Positions 52,601 to 59,229 of a DNA stretch of 64,000 nt are shown piece after piece. This DNA is from Owenia fusiformis (taxonomy: Eukaryota; Annelida; Polychaeta; Sabellida; Oweniidae), in contig CAIIXF020000001.1 in the NCBI GenBank assembly GCA_903813345.2, forward strand, positions 2,790,001-2,854,000, given 5' to 3'. The notes below the pieces were generated by a model. It had not been told where the DNA came from. It saw only the letters and a program-made list of their open reading frames with translations, and searched no databases. Position 1 is the first letter of the stretch. Every line of letters begins with the position of its first letter. A program made the position numbers and the translations under genes.

Positions 52601-53337
52601 CTTTATGAGAGAATTTGCAGAGTTAAAATAGTTTGATAGTTCCTTACCCATCATAATCTCCATGGTAACAACAATGGATTATGGAATTGTTTCAGGTCTG
52701 AATATTCTGTACTCCAGCCTTATTGAAGAACAGCATAGAACTGCAGTTCTTTTTAGATTGATTTTATTGGTGATATTTAATGGTATACACTCAAAATGAA
52801 TTCTTTGGGAAGAGAGAATGAATAAAAATTGCATACTTTGTATTTGGTTCTTGTCTCCCAACACTTAATATAAAAAGAGCTGTTTGTATAAACATGTTTT
52901 ACTGTACCATTCTTTCTTATTCAAAGTTTGAAGATACTATGTGTACTGTAATAAAAAGGCAATCTTTGTTTATTTGCAGGTATTATTTGCATTACTATAG
53001 CAACTATACCAGTAAACTGCTGTTAAAGACTGTCAATCAACTCCACAATTGTGAAGACATTCTCATGAACTTTGTTGTTAGTCACCTGACCAAGCAACCG
53101 CCAATCAAAGTCACACAACGAAAACTTTACAAAGACTCCATGGCCCCAGGCCGAACGTCAAAATGGCTTGAGGCAGAGCATTTCAATCAACGGCAAATAT
53201 GTATGAATACATTTGTTGATGCCTTTGGTTACGTTCCATTGAAGCGCTCTAGCGCTCGCTTTGATCCACTTCTATATAAAGACCCTGTTGCAAATTTTAG
53301 AAAAAAGTACAAACAAATCGAAGCAGTGGTTTCCTGA
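6793..53337 (+). CDS. EXT1: Exostosin-1, heparan sulfate co-polymerase (whole gene, 9 coding exons)
   Basis: EXT1 works with EXT2 in the Golgi and adds alternating GlcA and GlcNAc to growing heparan sulfate chains. The joined exons are 6793-7688, 32731-32805, 33139-33265, 40557-40676, 42436-42684, 43293-43400, 51718-51807, 52176-52336 and 52980-53337. Together they give 2184 nt, 727 residues plus stop, against 746 in human EXT1; phase is kept at every junction. The order is a short cytosolic MQAKKRY start typical of EXT1, one membrane segment (about residues 8-28, type II), a GT47 domain (about 80-400) with the [12 protein letters not shown] loop at exons 2-3, and a GT64 domain (about 460-720) with SLDEDALL carrying the metal-binding DxD motif (546-548) and NCEDILMNF (632-640). 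The identification is very firm; splice sites are by eye. Confidence 0.95.
7689..10509 (+). other. EXT1 intron 1, first part; nothing recognised
   Basis: AT-rich intronic DNA. Short ORFs at 7737 and 8773 show no family motif and no suitable splice sites. I see no repeat or RNA gene. Confidence 0.5.
10510..10930. repeat. Minisatellite of ~16-bp units with a 185-bp higher-order duplication
   Basis: The base unit is ATAGAAGTACAGATGT with variants (ATGCATAG, ATATATAG, ATGTATGATAG). A 185-bp block starting GATTTGGAACATTGGGATCG occurs at 10510 and again at 10695, so the non-repetitive leader was duplicated with its repeats. The array ends with an inverted half unit (TACATCTGTACT, about 10919-10930). 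Long minus-strand ORFs rich in Leu/Tyr/Cys through this region come from the repeat and are not genes. Confidence 0.85.
10931..15421 (+). other. EXT1 intron 1, no recognised gene
   Basis: Intronic AT-rich DNA with a G12 run at 13316-13327. ORFs at 10994, 12436, 13841, 13861 and 14077 (-) have no recognisable domain and are best read as chance. Confidence 0.5.
15422..15611. mobile_element. pogo/Tigger-like MITE
   Basis: It runs from TACAGTAAAACCTGTCTAAT to ATGTTACTGTA. It has inner GTGTTCACAT blocks and the same layout as the other family copies (15422, 21088, 27643, 33320, 39961, 44172). Confidence 0.65.
16077..16149 (+). repeat. Short interspersed repeat ending in a CCCTGC hairpin (copy 1)
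   Basis: ACCCTTTGCAATCGTTTGAC, then CTTAAAATAGAGCTTCA, ending TAGACCCTGCACGCAGGG. The last part is a perfect stem (CCCTGC/GCAGGG). A second copy lies at 26287-26368 in the same orientation, inside a MITE. Confidence 0.55.
16222..16345 (+). repeat. T-rich minisatellite, ~22-25-bp units
   Basis: Repeated 'ATTCATTTTGCCTGTTGTTTT'-like units, about five copies with divergence. Confidence 0.6.
18241..18254 (+). promoter_or_regulatory. CTCF-like motif in EXT1 intron 1
   Basis: ACAGTAGGTGGCGC matches 13 of 14 positions of the bilaterian CTCF consensus, and AGGTGGCGC is its strongest part. It lies about 8.6 kb from the 3' end of the nested ependymin-related gene. Confidence 0.4.
19132..19216 (+). 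other. tRNA-like segment (possible tRNA pseudogene or SINE head)
   Basis: GGTGTTG (19132-19138) and CAACACC (19210-19216) form a perfect 7-bp acceptor-like stem 85 nt end to end. GGTTCGAGATC within it resembles a pol III B box (GGTTCGANNCC). The T loop is too long and no clear anticodon arm forms, so it is not a working tRNA. A TATAAAAG string (about 19151) lies inside. Confidence 0.25.
21088..21259. mobile_element. pogo/Tigger-like MITE, diverged
   Basis: It begins TCAGTAAAACCTCTAATTTG. It has inner GTGTTCACATTTTAGG and GGCGTTCATATTGAG blocks and ends ATACAGGTTTAATAG. Confidence 0.55.
21421..21563. repeat. Tandem duplication, two copies of 63-80 bp
   Basis: TGTGACTTTTTGCCAAG starts both copies (21421 and 21501) and AAAAATAATNACTATTTTATTG ends both. 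Copy 1 has about 17 extra bases. Confidence 0.75.
22272..22335 (+). repeat. 17-bp tandem repeat, about 4 copies
   Basis: The unit is GTATGGTTGTATACTTT. Confidence 0.8.
22619..22843 (+). repeat. Tandem duplication of ~112 bp
   Basis: Both copies run from AATTGAACTCTTGAAG (22622) or AGTTGAACTCTTTGAAG (22735) to GAGAGTTTKCAGAG..CATTACA. Both share AGAGCACCATCTATTGAGAG, whose inverse loosely resembles a CTCF core. Confidence 0.7.
22844..26211 (+). other. EXT1 intron 1, no gene recognised; weak ~85-bp repeats at 25420-25620
   Basis: A unit containing 'GGGATATCAATATACAGGG' with a preceding GCAGG/GCAGA recurs about three times at 25420-25620. ORFs at 24066, 25746 (-) and 25780 show no domain. Confidence 0.45.
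26212..26434. mobile_element. pogo/Tigger-like MITE with an inserted short repeat
   Basis: Ends are TACGGTAAAACTTGTGTCTA and GGGAAGTTTTACTGTA. The interior holds the second copy of the CCCTGC-hairpin repeat (26287-26368), so it was probably inserted or carried. Confidence 0.55.
26618..26623 (-). terminator. Candidate poly(A) signal of the ependymin-related gene
   Basis: AATAAA on the minus strand, about 260 nt past the stop codon. Confidence 0.4.
26880..26946 (-). CDS. EPDR1: Ependymin-related exon 6 (C-terminus)
   Basis: 67 nt after CTTTCAG, stop TAA at 26882-26880. It encodes [20 protein letters not shown] and then CL. 'DP.VF.PP..C' is the signature end of ependymin-related proteins, which makes this distant small exon secure. 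Confidence 0.9.
26880..29578 (-). CDS. EPDR1: Secreted ependymin-related protein (whole gene, 6 exons, nested in EXT1 intron 1)
   Basis: Coding exons on the minus strand are 29512-29578, 29060-29094, 28684-28818, 28119-28311, 27828-27912 and 26880-26946. Together they are 582 nt, 193 residues plus stop, with phase kept at all five GT-AG junctions. The protein has a signal peptide ([16 protein letters not shown], cleaved before QF), then [11 protein letters not shown], a [17 protein letters not shown] block, [15 protein letters not shown], and the family ending [17 protein letters not shown]. The family's conserved cysteines are present (residue 22 in ARC, KCEK, GCIP, KEC). Ependymin-related proteins are secreted or lysosomal calcium- and lipid-binding proteins of deuterostomes and lophotrochozoans, with varied and poorly known roles. 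It lies antisense to EXT1, so co-regulation or interference is possible but unproven. Confidence 0.93.
27643..27812. mobile_element. pogo/Tigger-like MITE next to ependymin-related exon 5
   Basis: It starts TACAGTAAACCCGATCTGAT and has inner AAGTGTTCACATTTT and AGGTGTTCGGATT blocks. The right end (GTTCAGATATTGTAACTATA) is decayed. Confidence 0.55.
27828..27912 (-). CDS. EPDR1: Ependymin-related exon 5
   Basis: 85 nt, acceptor CTTTTCAG and donor CCA|GTAAGT. It encodes [20 protein letters not shown] and then RSSDYVST. Read without splicing it would stop at once (CAG TAA), but the better donor CA|GTAAGT continues in frame to exon 6 with the family ending. A MITE (27643-27812) begins 15 bp beyond this donor. 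Confidence 0.88.
28119..28311 (-). CDS. EPDR1: Ependymin-related exon 4
   Basis: 193 nt, acceptor ATTTCCAG and donor ACAG|GTAGGA. It encodes [20 protein letters not shown] and [20 protein letters not shown]. The acidic/aromatic pattern and single Cys fit the family's central barrel. Confidence 0.92.
28684..28818 (-). CDS. EPDR1: Ependymin-related exon 3
   Basis: 135 nt, phase 0, acceptor TTTGTAG and donor GAG|GTGAGT. It encodes [20 protein letters not shown], then [23 protein letters not shown] is a possible N-glycosylation site, as is common in the family. Confidence 0.92.
29060..29094 (-). CDS. EPDR1: Ependymin-related exon 2 (35 nt)
   Basis: A micro-exon between CTTTCAG and GTAAGT encoding [12 protein letters not shown] across the junction. 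The EAP..WEG motif is the usual start of mature ependymin-related proteins. Confidence 0.85.
29118..29180 (+). repeat. 15-bp tandem repeat, 4 copies
   Basis: TACACTACACTATAT and variants, in the first intron of the nested gene just upstream of its 35-nt exon 2. Confidence 0.85.
29512..29578 (-). CDS. EPDR1: Ependymin-related exon 1 (signal peptide, residues 1-22)
   Basis: ATG at 29578-29576, donor TGTG|GTATGT. The frame stays open upstream to an earlier ATG near 29686. I chose the inner ATG because it begins directly with a normal signal peptide. Confidence 0.88.
29931..29939 (-). promoter_or_regulatory. Candidate TATA box of the ependymin-related gene
   Basis: TATATAAAG on the minus strand about 355 bp before the start codon. 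This would place the transcript start near 29900 with a 5' UTR of about 320 nt, or less if there is a leader intron. Confidence 0.3.
29940..32730 (+). other. EXT1 intron 1, last part; nothing recognised
   Basis: No repeat family or domain seen. The ORFs at 30386 and 31646 look like chance. Confidence 0.45.
32731..32805 (+). CDS. EXT1: EXT1 coding exon 2 (residues 299-324)
   Basis: 75 nt between TTTTCAG and GTAGGT. It encodes [20 protein letters not shown] and then LGSF. It contains an N-glycosylation sequon (HNST, residues 308-310) at the same place as human HNAT. It also holds the RGRR stretch, a hot spot of missense mutations in human hereditary multiple exostoses. Confidence 0.95.
33139..33265 (+). 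CDS. EXT1: EXT1 coding exon 3 (residues 324-366)
   Basis: 127 nt after TTATTCAG, donor CAG|GTAAGA. It encodes [20 protein letters not shown] and then [20 protein letters not shown], the nucleotide-sugar-binding end of the GT47 fold. Intron 2 is only 333 nt, compared with 25 kb for intron 1. Confidence 0.95.
33320..33436. mobile_element. pogo/Tigger-like MITE, short copy
   Basis: CAGTAAAACCTATACATCTG to ATTAGACAGACTTTATTGTA, 117 bp, in EXT1 intron 3. Confidence 0.65.
33437..39960 (+). other. EXT1 intron 3 interior; nothing recognised
   Basis: AT-rich intron with short ORFs (for example 35386, 36853 (-), 37098) lacking motifs or supporting splice sites. Confidence 0.45.
39961..40134. mobile_element. 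pogo/Tigger-like MITE
   Basis: TAGAGTAAAACCTGTATATC to GACAGGTTTTACTGTA, with GTGAACACCTGCCAATGTG inside. A well preserved copy. Confidence 0.7.
40557..40676 (+). CDS. EXT1: EXT1 coding exon 4 (residues 367-406)
   Basis: 120 nt, phase 0 at both ends, acceptor TTTTTCAG and donor GAG|GTAAGA. It encodes [20 protein letters not shown] and then [20 protein letters not shown], matching the end of the GT47 domain of EXT1. Confidence 0.94.
41971..42193. mobile_element. Tc1/mariner-like MITE, 223 bp, intron 4 of EXT1
   Basis: Terminal inverted repeats CACTCCCCTCCATAAGTYTG / inverse CAAACTTATGGAGGGGAGTG, 26 bp with one mismatch, flanked on both sides by TA. No reading frame inside. Confidence 0.8.
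42436..42684 (+). CDS. EXT1: EXT1 coding exon 5 (residues 407-489)
   Basis: 249 nt, acceptor TTTTTTCAG and donor AGG|GTGAGT, phase 0. It encodes [20 protein letters not shown], the inter-domain region, and the start of GT64 (LKFTAVVYA, equivalent to human SKFTAVIHA). Confidence 0.93.
43293..43400 (+). CDS. EXT1: EXT1 coding exon 6 (residues 490-525)
   Basis: 108 nt, acceptor CTGTTTCAG and donor CGG|GTGAGT, phase 0. It encodes [20 protein letters not shown], matching human ILVLWNCDKPLPAKHRWP in the GT64 domain. The run of four prolines is longer than in vertebrates. Confidence 0.92.
43487..43960. mobile_element. Composite hairpin element in EXT1 intron 6
   Basis: The core 43811-43948 is a ~138-bp near-palindrome: TATAATGGTTCATTCTGTAT at the left, and at the right its inverse, ACAGAAAGAACCATTATA. 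The tip is TTCACTCGTTCGCTACGCTC. The left part (43487-43590) carries related GATATACAGTGG / CCACTGTA arms. Between them, a ~41-bp block with CAAGTGACGTCATAAATGGT is repeated twice (43625-43705), and one copy contains a perfect CRE palindrome TGACGTCA. Confidence 0.65.
44172..44353. mobile_element. pogo/Tigger-like MITE, best preserved copy
   Basis: TACAGTAAAACCTCTATATC to TTAGACAGGTTTTACTGTA. The interior shows the family layout: ...GAACACTTTTTCTCAGTCCC..TTTCCCATTGACTCACATG..GAACACCTGCTAATCTGAAC... This copy served as the reference for the split copy at 45797. Confidence 0.75.
45797..47240. mobile_element. pogo/Tigger-like MITE split by a 1.3-kb insertion
   Basis: The left half (45797-45860) and right half (47171-47240) rejoin at '..GAACACTTTT' and 'TTGGTCCCTGATCTCCC', matching the intact copy at 44172-44353. 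The right terminal repeat is lost after TAATCTGAACACTTC. Confidence 0.7.
45861..47170. mobile_element. Inserted 1.3-kb element with (CCGT)n head and palindromic tandem units
   Basis: It has an 11-bp inverted repeat near the ends (TCCCATCGAAC at 45866, GTTCGATGGGA at 47128) and a CGTCCGTCCG simple-repeat block at 45906-45963. Next come about six ~120-150-bp tandem units (45968-46950), each opening with ACTCGAAAAGTAGTGGAGCG and ATTTTGTTCATATTTGG. Most units end in a GGCCATTTTGAAAAATGGCC palindrome with YY1-like ATGGCSGCC words. No protein-coding potential seen. Confidence 0.7.
47287..47366 (+). repeat. ~31-bp tandem repeat, about 3 copies
   Basis: AGAATGGTCCATCCCTTAGTG followed by AGCCCC or AACCCC. 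Confidence 0.75.
47367..51092 (+). other. EXT1 intron 6, right part; ~35-bp degenerate repeat at 50183-50336
   Basis: About five diverged units of the type ACAAGTAGTCATCTATAGAC + CAATCAGAT at 50183-50336. The 122-codon ORF at 48693-49061 and the 123-codon ORF at 48052-48423 (-) show no family motif and I do not call them genes. Confidence 0.5.
51093..51717 (+). repeat. 49-bp tandem array carrying duplicated splice acceptors of EXT1 exon 7
   Basis: The unit is the last ~29 nt of intron 6 (TACTTATTGTATGTTTCAG) joined to the first ~20 nt of exon 7 (ACAATCAGTGCCAG...). Near-identical copies place exon-like starts at 51338, 51387, 51435, 51484, 51533, 51582, 51631 and 51680, mostly 49 bp apart. 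The true exon follows at 51718 after a unit shortened by 11 bp. Before 51338 the copies are decayed (AATCACTGCCAAATTTATTT at 51146) and include a shorter ~36-bp subunit. The array ends exactly at the functional splice site. Confidence 0.93.
51718..51807 (+). CDS. EXT1: EXT1 coding exon 7 (residues 526-555), with the GT64 DxD motif
   Basis: 90 nt, phase 0, donor GAG|GTAGGT. It encodes [20 protein letters not shown] and then [10 protein letters not shown]; the DED triplet (546-548) binds the divalent metal and UDP-sugar in GT64 enzymes. I chose this acceptor over eight upstream look-alikes because only this one continues in frame into RFIPYKDI. All the others reach a stop codon. Confidence 0.94.
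52176..52336 (+). CDS. EXT1: EXT1 coding exon 8 (residues 556-609)
   Basis: 161 nt after TGTTCCAG. It encodes [20 protein letters not shown] and then [20 protein letters not shown], followed by [13 protein letters not shown]; these are among the most conserved stretches of GT64. The donor is CACAG|GTTTGT, a weaker but acceptable GT site. Confidence 0.94.
52362..52546. mobile_element. MITE with CAGGGTGACACAA termini, intron 8 of EXT1
   Basis: CAGGGTGACACAAGAA at the left and TTTTTGTGTCACCCTG at the right, flanked by TA on both sides; 185 bp, non-coding. Termini resembling this (ACAGGGTGTCC at 42343, GGACACCCTGTAT at 55069) hint at further decayed relatives. Confidence 0.75.
52980..53337 (+). 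CDS. EXT1: EXT1 coding exon 9, C-terminus (residues 609-727)
   Basis: 358 nt, acceptor TTTGCAG at 52973-52979, stop TGA at 53335-53337. It encodes [61 protein letters not shown] and the lysine-rich tail. One exon here covers what several exons encode in human EXT1. A chance ORF begins upstream in the intron (52894) and should not be taken as the exon start. Confidence 0.94.
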
Positions 53338-56300
53338 TAGAGTGATTTCCGAGTAAAATAGGAAACATATTCAGTCGAAGGAGTTCTCGGTAGCCAATCA
53401 GTAGTCAGCATCGATGGATAGGAGCCATTCAGCTGAAAAGCTATTCAGTTTTGTACACAGACACAAAAATAGGGAGTTAGTTCATTTTAGTTCATTTTAT
53501 TTGAGTCATTTATTGTTGCAGTGCTTAAGACTGTAAATGTGTAGCTATAACTCTTCAGTTCACTATTATTATCATTGGAATCTCATCTCATGTATTGCTC
53601 ATAAATAAGTCATCAATTTCACAAAGTAAATTGAAAGAATTGTAATTTAAATGCACAATATATGTTGACAAACAAATCATATTGCTGATTGTATTTATTC
53701 AAAGTTTAGACTTGGAATTGCTTTTCATTATGTAAAAATTGTATATTTATGCAACTGTATTCACAGAAATATAGCTAAATGAAAATGAAATATTAAAAGC
53801 TAGATTTGTGCAGAAAGTGCCTCAAAATGTGGCTGCCAATTTCGAAATCATTGCTATTTGAAATAATAAAGTTGTTACATATTTGTTGTTTATATTATTG
53901 ACTTACAGGAACAAGTTTGAATATTTATAGATTGTAAACAAGTGAAATATTCATGAAATGGCCCCCTGAAATTATTACCTATTTGGCAGTTTGTATGAAA
54001 TGAAAACTTGATGTATCATTTGGTAGTTTTATTTCAATATGCAACATTAAGCCATGGCCACTTGACATGAGTTTTTGTGACTCGTCCTTGTGTACAGTTG
54101 CATATTTTAGCTGAGATGAAATTCCAAAGTCATTCTTTTCTTTTCAATGGTGCTTCAGATGCACACAAGCACCATTGAATAATTAACTTTAAAATTACAC
54201 ACTTGATAAATGGAAACGATAATTATGATAGCGGATAGATATATATTATAAAACCATTGCAGTATTTTTAACAAAATGATATTCATGTAGTACTGTAGTT
54301 ATGTATTTACTGTACATTGGTGTCTCCTTTCATAATCAAGTCGCTTTTGTGCCATTTCTGGTTAAATTAATTCCAAGGTTAACTTACATATAACACTATA
54401 TCTGGCCAAGATAAATCATTATACCATATTAGGACAGTATGAATCATATTAGGTCAGTAATGACCAAATAAGGTAAACTTGCATCACATTTTGTACCATA
54501 TTCTTACAAATAATACTATAGGTAGCTTCAATTCATTTAATAATGTAATGTTTTTTGATATATGTTTCACACAATTTTTAATAAATTATGTCTAGCTGTA
54601 AATTTTAATTGATATTATGAAATTTTTGAGATGTTACATGTACAATTAAATGATGATGAATTAATGATAGGGTAAAAAGATTCAAAAGAATGCATTTGCA
54701 AATTCTTTTAATCTTTTGTGTACAAGATAATTGTGTTTGGCCAACTTCTGACAAGTTTGGTATAATGACTAAACGCTTGTGGTCTTTTGGCATAAAGGCT
54801 TATTGTTTTATGGCTTAAATGCTTATGATCTTTATGCAAAAAGGCTTATGAGGAAAGATGATAGATATTCATTTTGCATGCTTTTACAAGAAAATAACAA
54901 AGAGAACATGAGGTCTTCAGTGTGTTTTTAATCCAACGCTTCATAGTCACATTTCCCCAGTCTATAACAGTGTGTAGTATTCTGGGTAAGTACAATTGTA
55001 CCATATTACATGGTGTCCATGAAGTCTCTTTACAATTACAAAGTCTGTGTAAAATGGAACTTTTTGGACACCCTGTATATTGCTGACCTGTTTACGTGAG
55101 TACAATTCTGACCCAATCGTCATGTTAGTTTGTGGTATTATTGGCTCAACAAGAAGCGAGGTTCACCTTTTGAGTAGCCCCTTACTTGAGCTGCAATTCC
55201 GCAGTAAGTTTATGATATGATGAGGGTCGTGAATTGTCCACATTGTTTATGTCTAGTACAGCTTTCCTTACCCAAAGAACCAGCATAATAACTTTAGCAA
55301 ACAATGCCAAGATGGTTGCCATAAAGAAACATTTCAAATTATTTACATCAATGTTTAATAAATATTTAATTGTGATATTGAAAAACAAGCAATAAATTGA
55401 ATTGTTTACTTCCATCTTGGCACTCTTTGTTTTTGAATTGTAGATGAATTGAAGTATTTAGTCCTGTGTATTATGTTTCATGTGAAGCAGTGCACTGTAT
55501 TATAGAACAGTGTAATGTACTGTTACAAACTCGTAGTGTACCTCTAGTGTGCTGGATGTATATAATGTCAGCAGTCAGTCCACACATCACATGTACAAGT
55601 AGTTTATTTATTCTCAGTTTTTAAAGCTGAAATATGTACAGTACAAGAATTGATTTTTATCAAATTTTATCTTAAACTACAGTACATTAGATAATGATAC
55701 GGTTTTAATACTAAATTGTTTTTTTTATTTAATTTTTATTATTTCTATTGAATACACAATAATAAGATAAAAATGTTGTTTGCATCTTGATTTTAATTGG
55801 TAGAATTTGATAAACGGTTTATACTCAGATAATATATTATGGTTTTCAAAATATATGGTTATCCTAATATCTAATGGTGTACACCCTGTAATAATTGGTT
55901 CAGTATGCCAACCAGTAGAAGGCCAATTTTCAGCATTATTTATATATTCCTTATATTATCCTGTTTGTATGCTATGTTTTGTATGTACATCTAGTGACTT
56001 ACATGTATCGAAGGGTGTTTCATTTAATCTTTCTACTCGGTTGTCTCTGTTGGAACATTTCAAAAACTTACTGAATTTTCTATACTCATTATAACAGGGC
56101 ATCAATAGTTGAGTGCAATTTCTATCCAAATTGGGGTGTTGATATATCAAACAATTCAATGAGAAAACAAAAAGAACCTGAAAAAATCATCAAGGCATTC
56201 TCCAAATTGAGGTTCATCAATCCTAGGGCCAATCATGCACTGAAATGCTGTTATATTATAAAGGGGTGGACACTGGACAGTATCCATGTTCAAGTACTAT

Positions 56301-59229
56301 TTAAGACTTACAGGATGTGTACATAGAATATAATGCAAGCTCTTATCAATATGTCAAGCCTTTTGAGAATACTGGATCATATCAAACATAAGTTGCTTTT
56401 TGCCAAATCTGTTTCTGCAATAATGCTAATCATGTTATGACATAAATCATGTTATCTGCACATAGGGGGATATGATGTGTTCAATGTACAATACTGTATG
56501 TTACATGTAGCTATATCACTATGTAACAACATGCAATGAATGTGATGGCATTTATTATGATACCAGCAAAATACAGTGTATTTAAAGTTATTATGAACAG
56601 GAAAAATTCAGGATGGATAGTTTGAAATAACAACTTTTTTCATAAGACATTCTGTGTTGGCCTAATTTCTGTATATTTTACTGTCTAGCACACAGGTCCA
56701 AGATATTGCCAGTGTAAATGAGCCATTTTTGGCCTGTGTTGAAGACTAAAAAATGCAGTTCAGTGTTGTTGTCAACCAGCAAATGATACAAGGGCTATTG
56801 TTTATTCTGGGTATGATCCAGTCTTTCTGGTGATCCATTCTGCTTTGACGTTTGCCAAATGAAATAACAGCATCATTTTTAGTTCTCATATTATTTTCTA
56901 ATCTTTTTTAGTATGTTCAATCAAGTATTGCAACAACGACTCGTATTTTACGCATCTGACATTTTTCTGTATAGTCCACCAACTAGCCACGCCTTATTAG
57001 TGTTTTACATTTTTAGTTCAATCAATCAATTGATGTACAGTAGGTTAATATTGCATTAAACTCTACAGGATTGTAAAGTGACATGTTATTGTTGCTTTGC
57101 TGTCTTGATTGAGTTGATTGAGCAGCTTTGCTTCCCTCGAGTTAACCAATGGCAATGCCCGAGACATCACACTCATTATTAAGGGTTTTGTCTCATATGA
57201 ATCAAGTTATACCATTGGCTGATAAAGTGTAAAGTTTTATGATATATGTACATGTATGAATTAAATCAATGTTTTGTGAAGATTTTGATGAATAAATAAT
57301 TTGATACAAAATATAATAATGATGTTTGTTTCTGATGTTTTATCCAATAAAGTCCCATATCACGTTTAGAACGGGGATTCTGGAAAAGTCATTGGATAAT
57401 GGGAAGAATACTTTAACTATCTAAGGAGGCAGGTCATTTCCACTGATACAAAGAAGACGAGAATTTTAAATTTTCGTTGAGCACTTCAAGAATTCTGACC
57501 TCGATAAAAGCAAACAAACAAAGTTGTTAACATACAAAATGTCACTACCTGCTATTTGTTACAGATGATGAACACCAACTGCCAAACACCATCCACAGAG
57601 TTGGAGACTATAACAATATGTCAGCACTTATGAAGTGACATAAAAAGCATTGAACCATGCAGCACATTTTACATCATTCATCCAGATCATATTCATATTT
57701 TACTCCAAATGCACATACAGTTTTCATTATATATTTTAAAGATTGAGGACTCTGATCTACGTGCTTTTTGGGGATCTCTTTTAGACATGATAAAGTATGC
57801 CCCTTCACTCATATGCAAATACTAGCTGGCAATCACCATGAAACTACAAAAGCAAAGGGGATGTACATGTTAATATTTTTTCATTTATTTGAATAACAAA
57901 GTTTTGTACAATACATTAGGTAGCACAATTGTATGCTACTTGTACTTAAATAATATTACACAATATTTTGAGACTATGATGTGTTTAATATCATGATGTG
58001 TTCCCCTGTCCAACTAAATCTAAAATGTGAAATGGAATCAGAAAGCTGAAGATACCACACATGTGGGCGCAAATGAGTTTGAAATACATTCAAAAAAATA
58101 TTGGCTTTATAATGGATAAAGCAATTTTTCACTGAACATGGTGATTTAACACTTTATCCATTAAAAAGCCAAAATGAGGTAACTGAAACAAAGAGACATA
58201 TTTCACCCCAGTAAATACTGATCGAATGATTGATTGATTGATTGATTGATTCCATTACTTATATTCTACCAAGCAATACAGTCAAACCTTTTGAAGTGGA
58301 ACACCTTTGATACCTTAAAATAGTGTTCCACTTGGGAGGTGTTCCACTTCAAGAGGTTCACTTTACAAGTTAATGAGTGGATAGATTTTGAAGTGTTCCC
58401 CTTATAGATGTGTTCCACTTAAAAAAGTGTTCCACTTAAAAAGAAACAAATGTATTATGTAAATCACCATAACACAAACAAGTATACTAGGACAGCATAC
58501 ATTGAGCACACAACACATTGGAAGCATTTTCACATTTTCAAAAGTATATGTACAAAATTCACAAAATGTTTTTCAAAAATATGCAAATTTTTAAATCAAC
58601 AGATCAATTTTTAAAATGACAAATTGTTAAAATGCATTATTGAAAATTACACACCATTCAATATTCAATCATTATTCCACAAATCTGTAATATGACTAGT
58701 TTCAGTGATTTTTATAGTGCAAATTGTACAAAGATGGAAGAAGTCTCTAAGATGGGGCCTGGAAGGTGTATATATGAATTCATGTATCGGATAATCTTAA
58801 AGAATCACTTGTTATACATGTTCCCTGGACCTTAACATCCCCAATTCCCTGTAGATATGAGTTGACTCTTTTTTGGCCCTATCTTAGTGATCCTCCCTCC
58901 CCCAAAATACAATAAAGATAAACTCTACACTATATGAGCACATTTGGTGTCTGTAAACATTTGCAACATTTTATTGTGATAATATGCCCCTATATGGATT
59001 ACGGAGTGGTTAGAAGGAAATTGTACAAATATGGTTATTTAGTTGCAATAATTTTGATTTTACAGAAAGAAAATCCATATGTTTGAAAATATCAAAAACG
59101 TACATAGGAAACCTACCAAATCAATATACCATTCAACATTATCTAGTTATTGGTAAAACGGGGTATAGCTGATCAGATACTATGGGATACAGGTTTGCAT
59201 AAAATCCAGAGAAAACTTTTGTTAGGGTT
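53338..59229 (+). other. EXT1 3' UTR and intergenic space between convergent genes
   Basis: The first poly(A) signal after the EXT1 stop is AATAAA at 53865-53870, giving a 3' UTR of about 550 nt. Further signals at 57291-57296 and 57346-57351 would allow one of about 4 kb. There is no convincing exon. A (TGAT)n run lies at about 58227-58250, and a decayed MITE-like block opens ACAGTCAAACCTTTTGAAGT with repeated GTGTTCCACTT at 58279-58440. Confidence 0.5.
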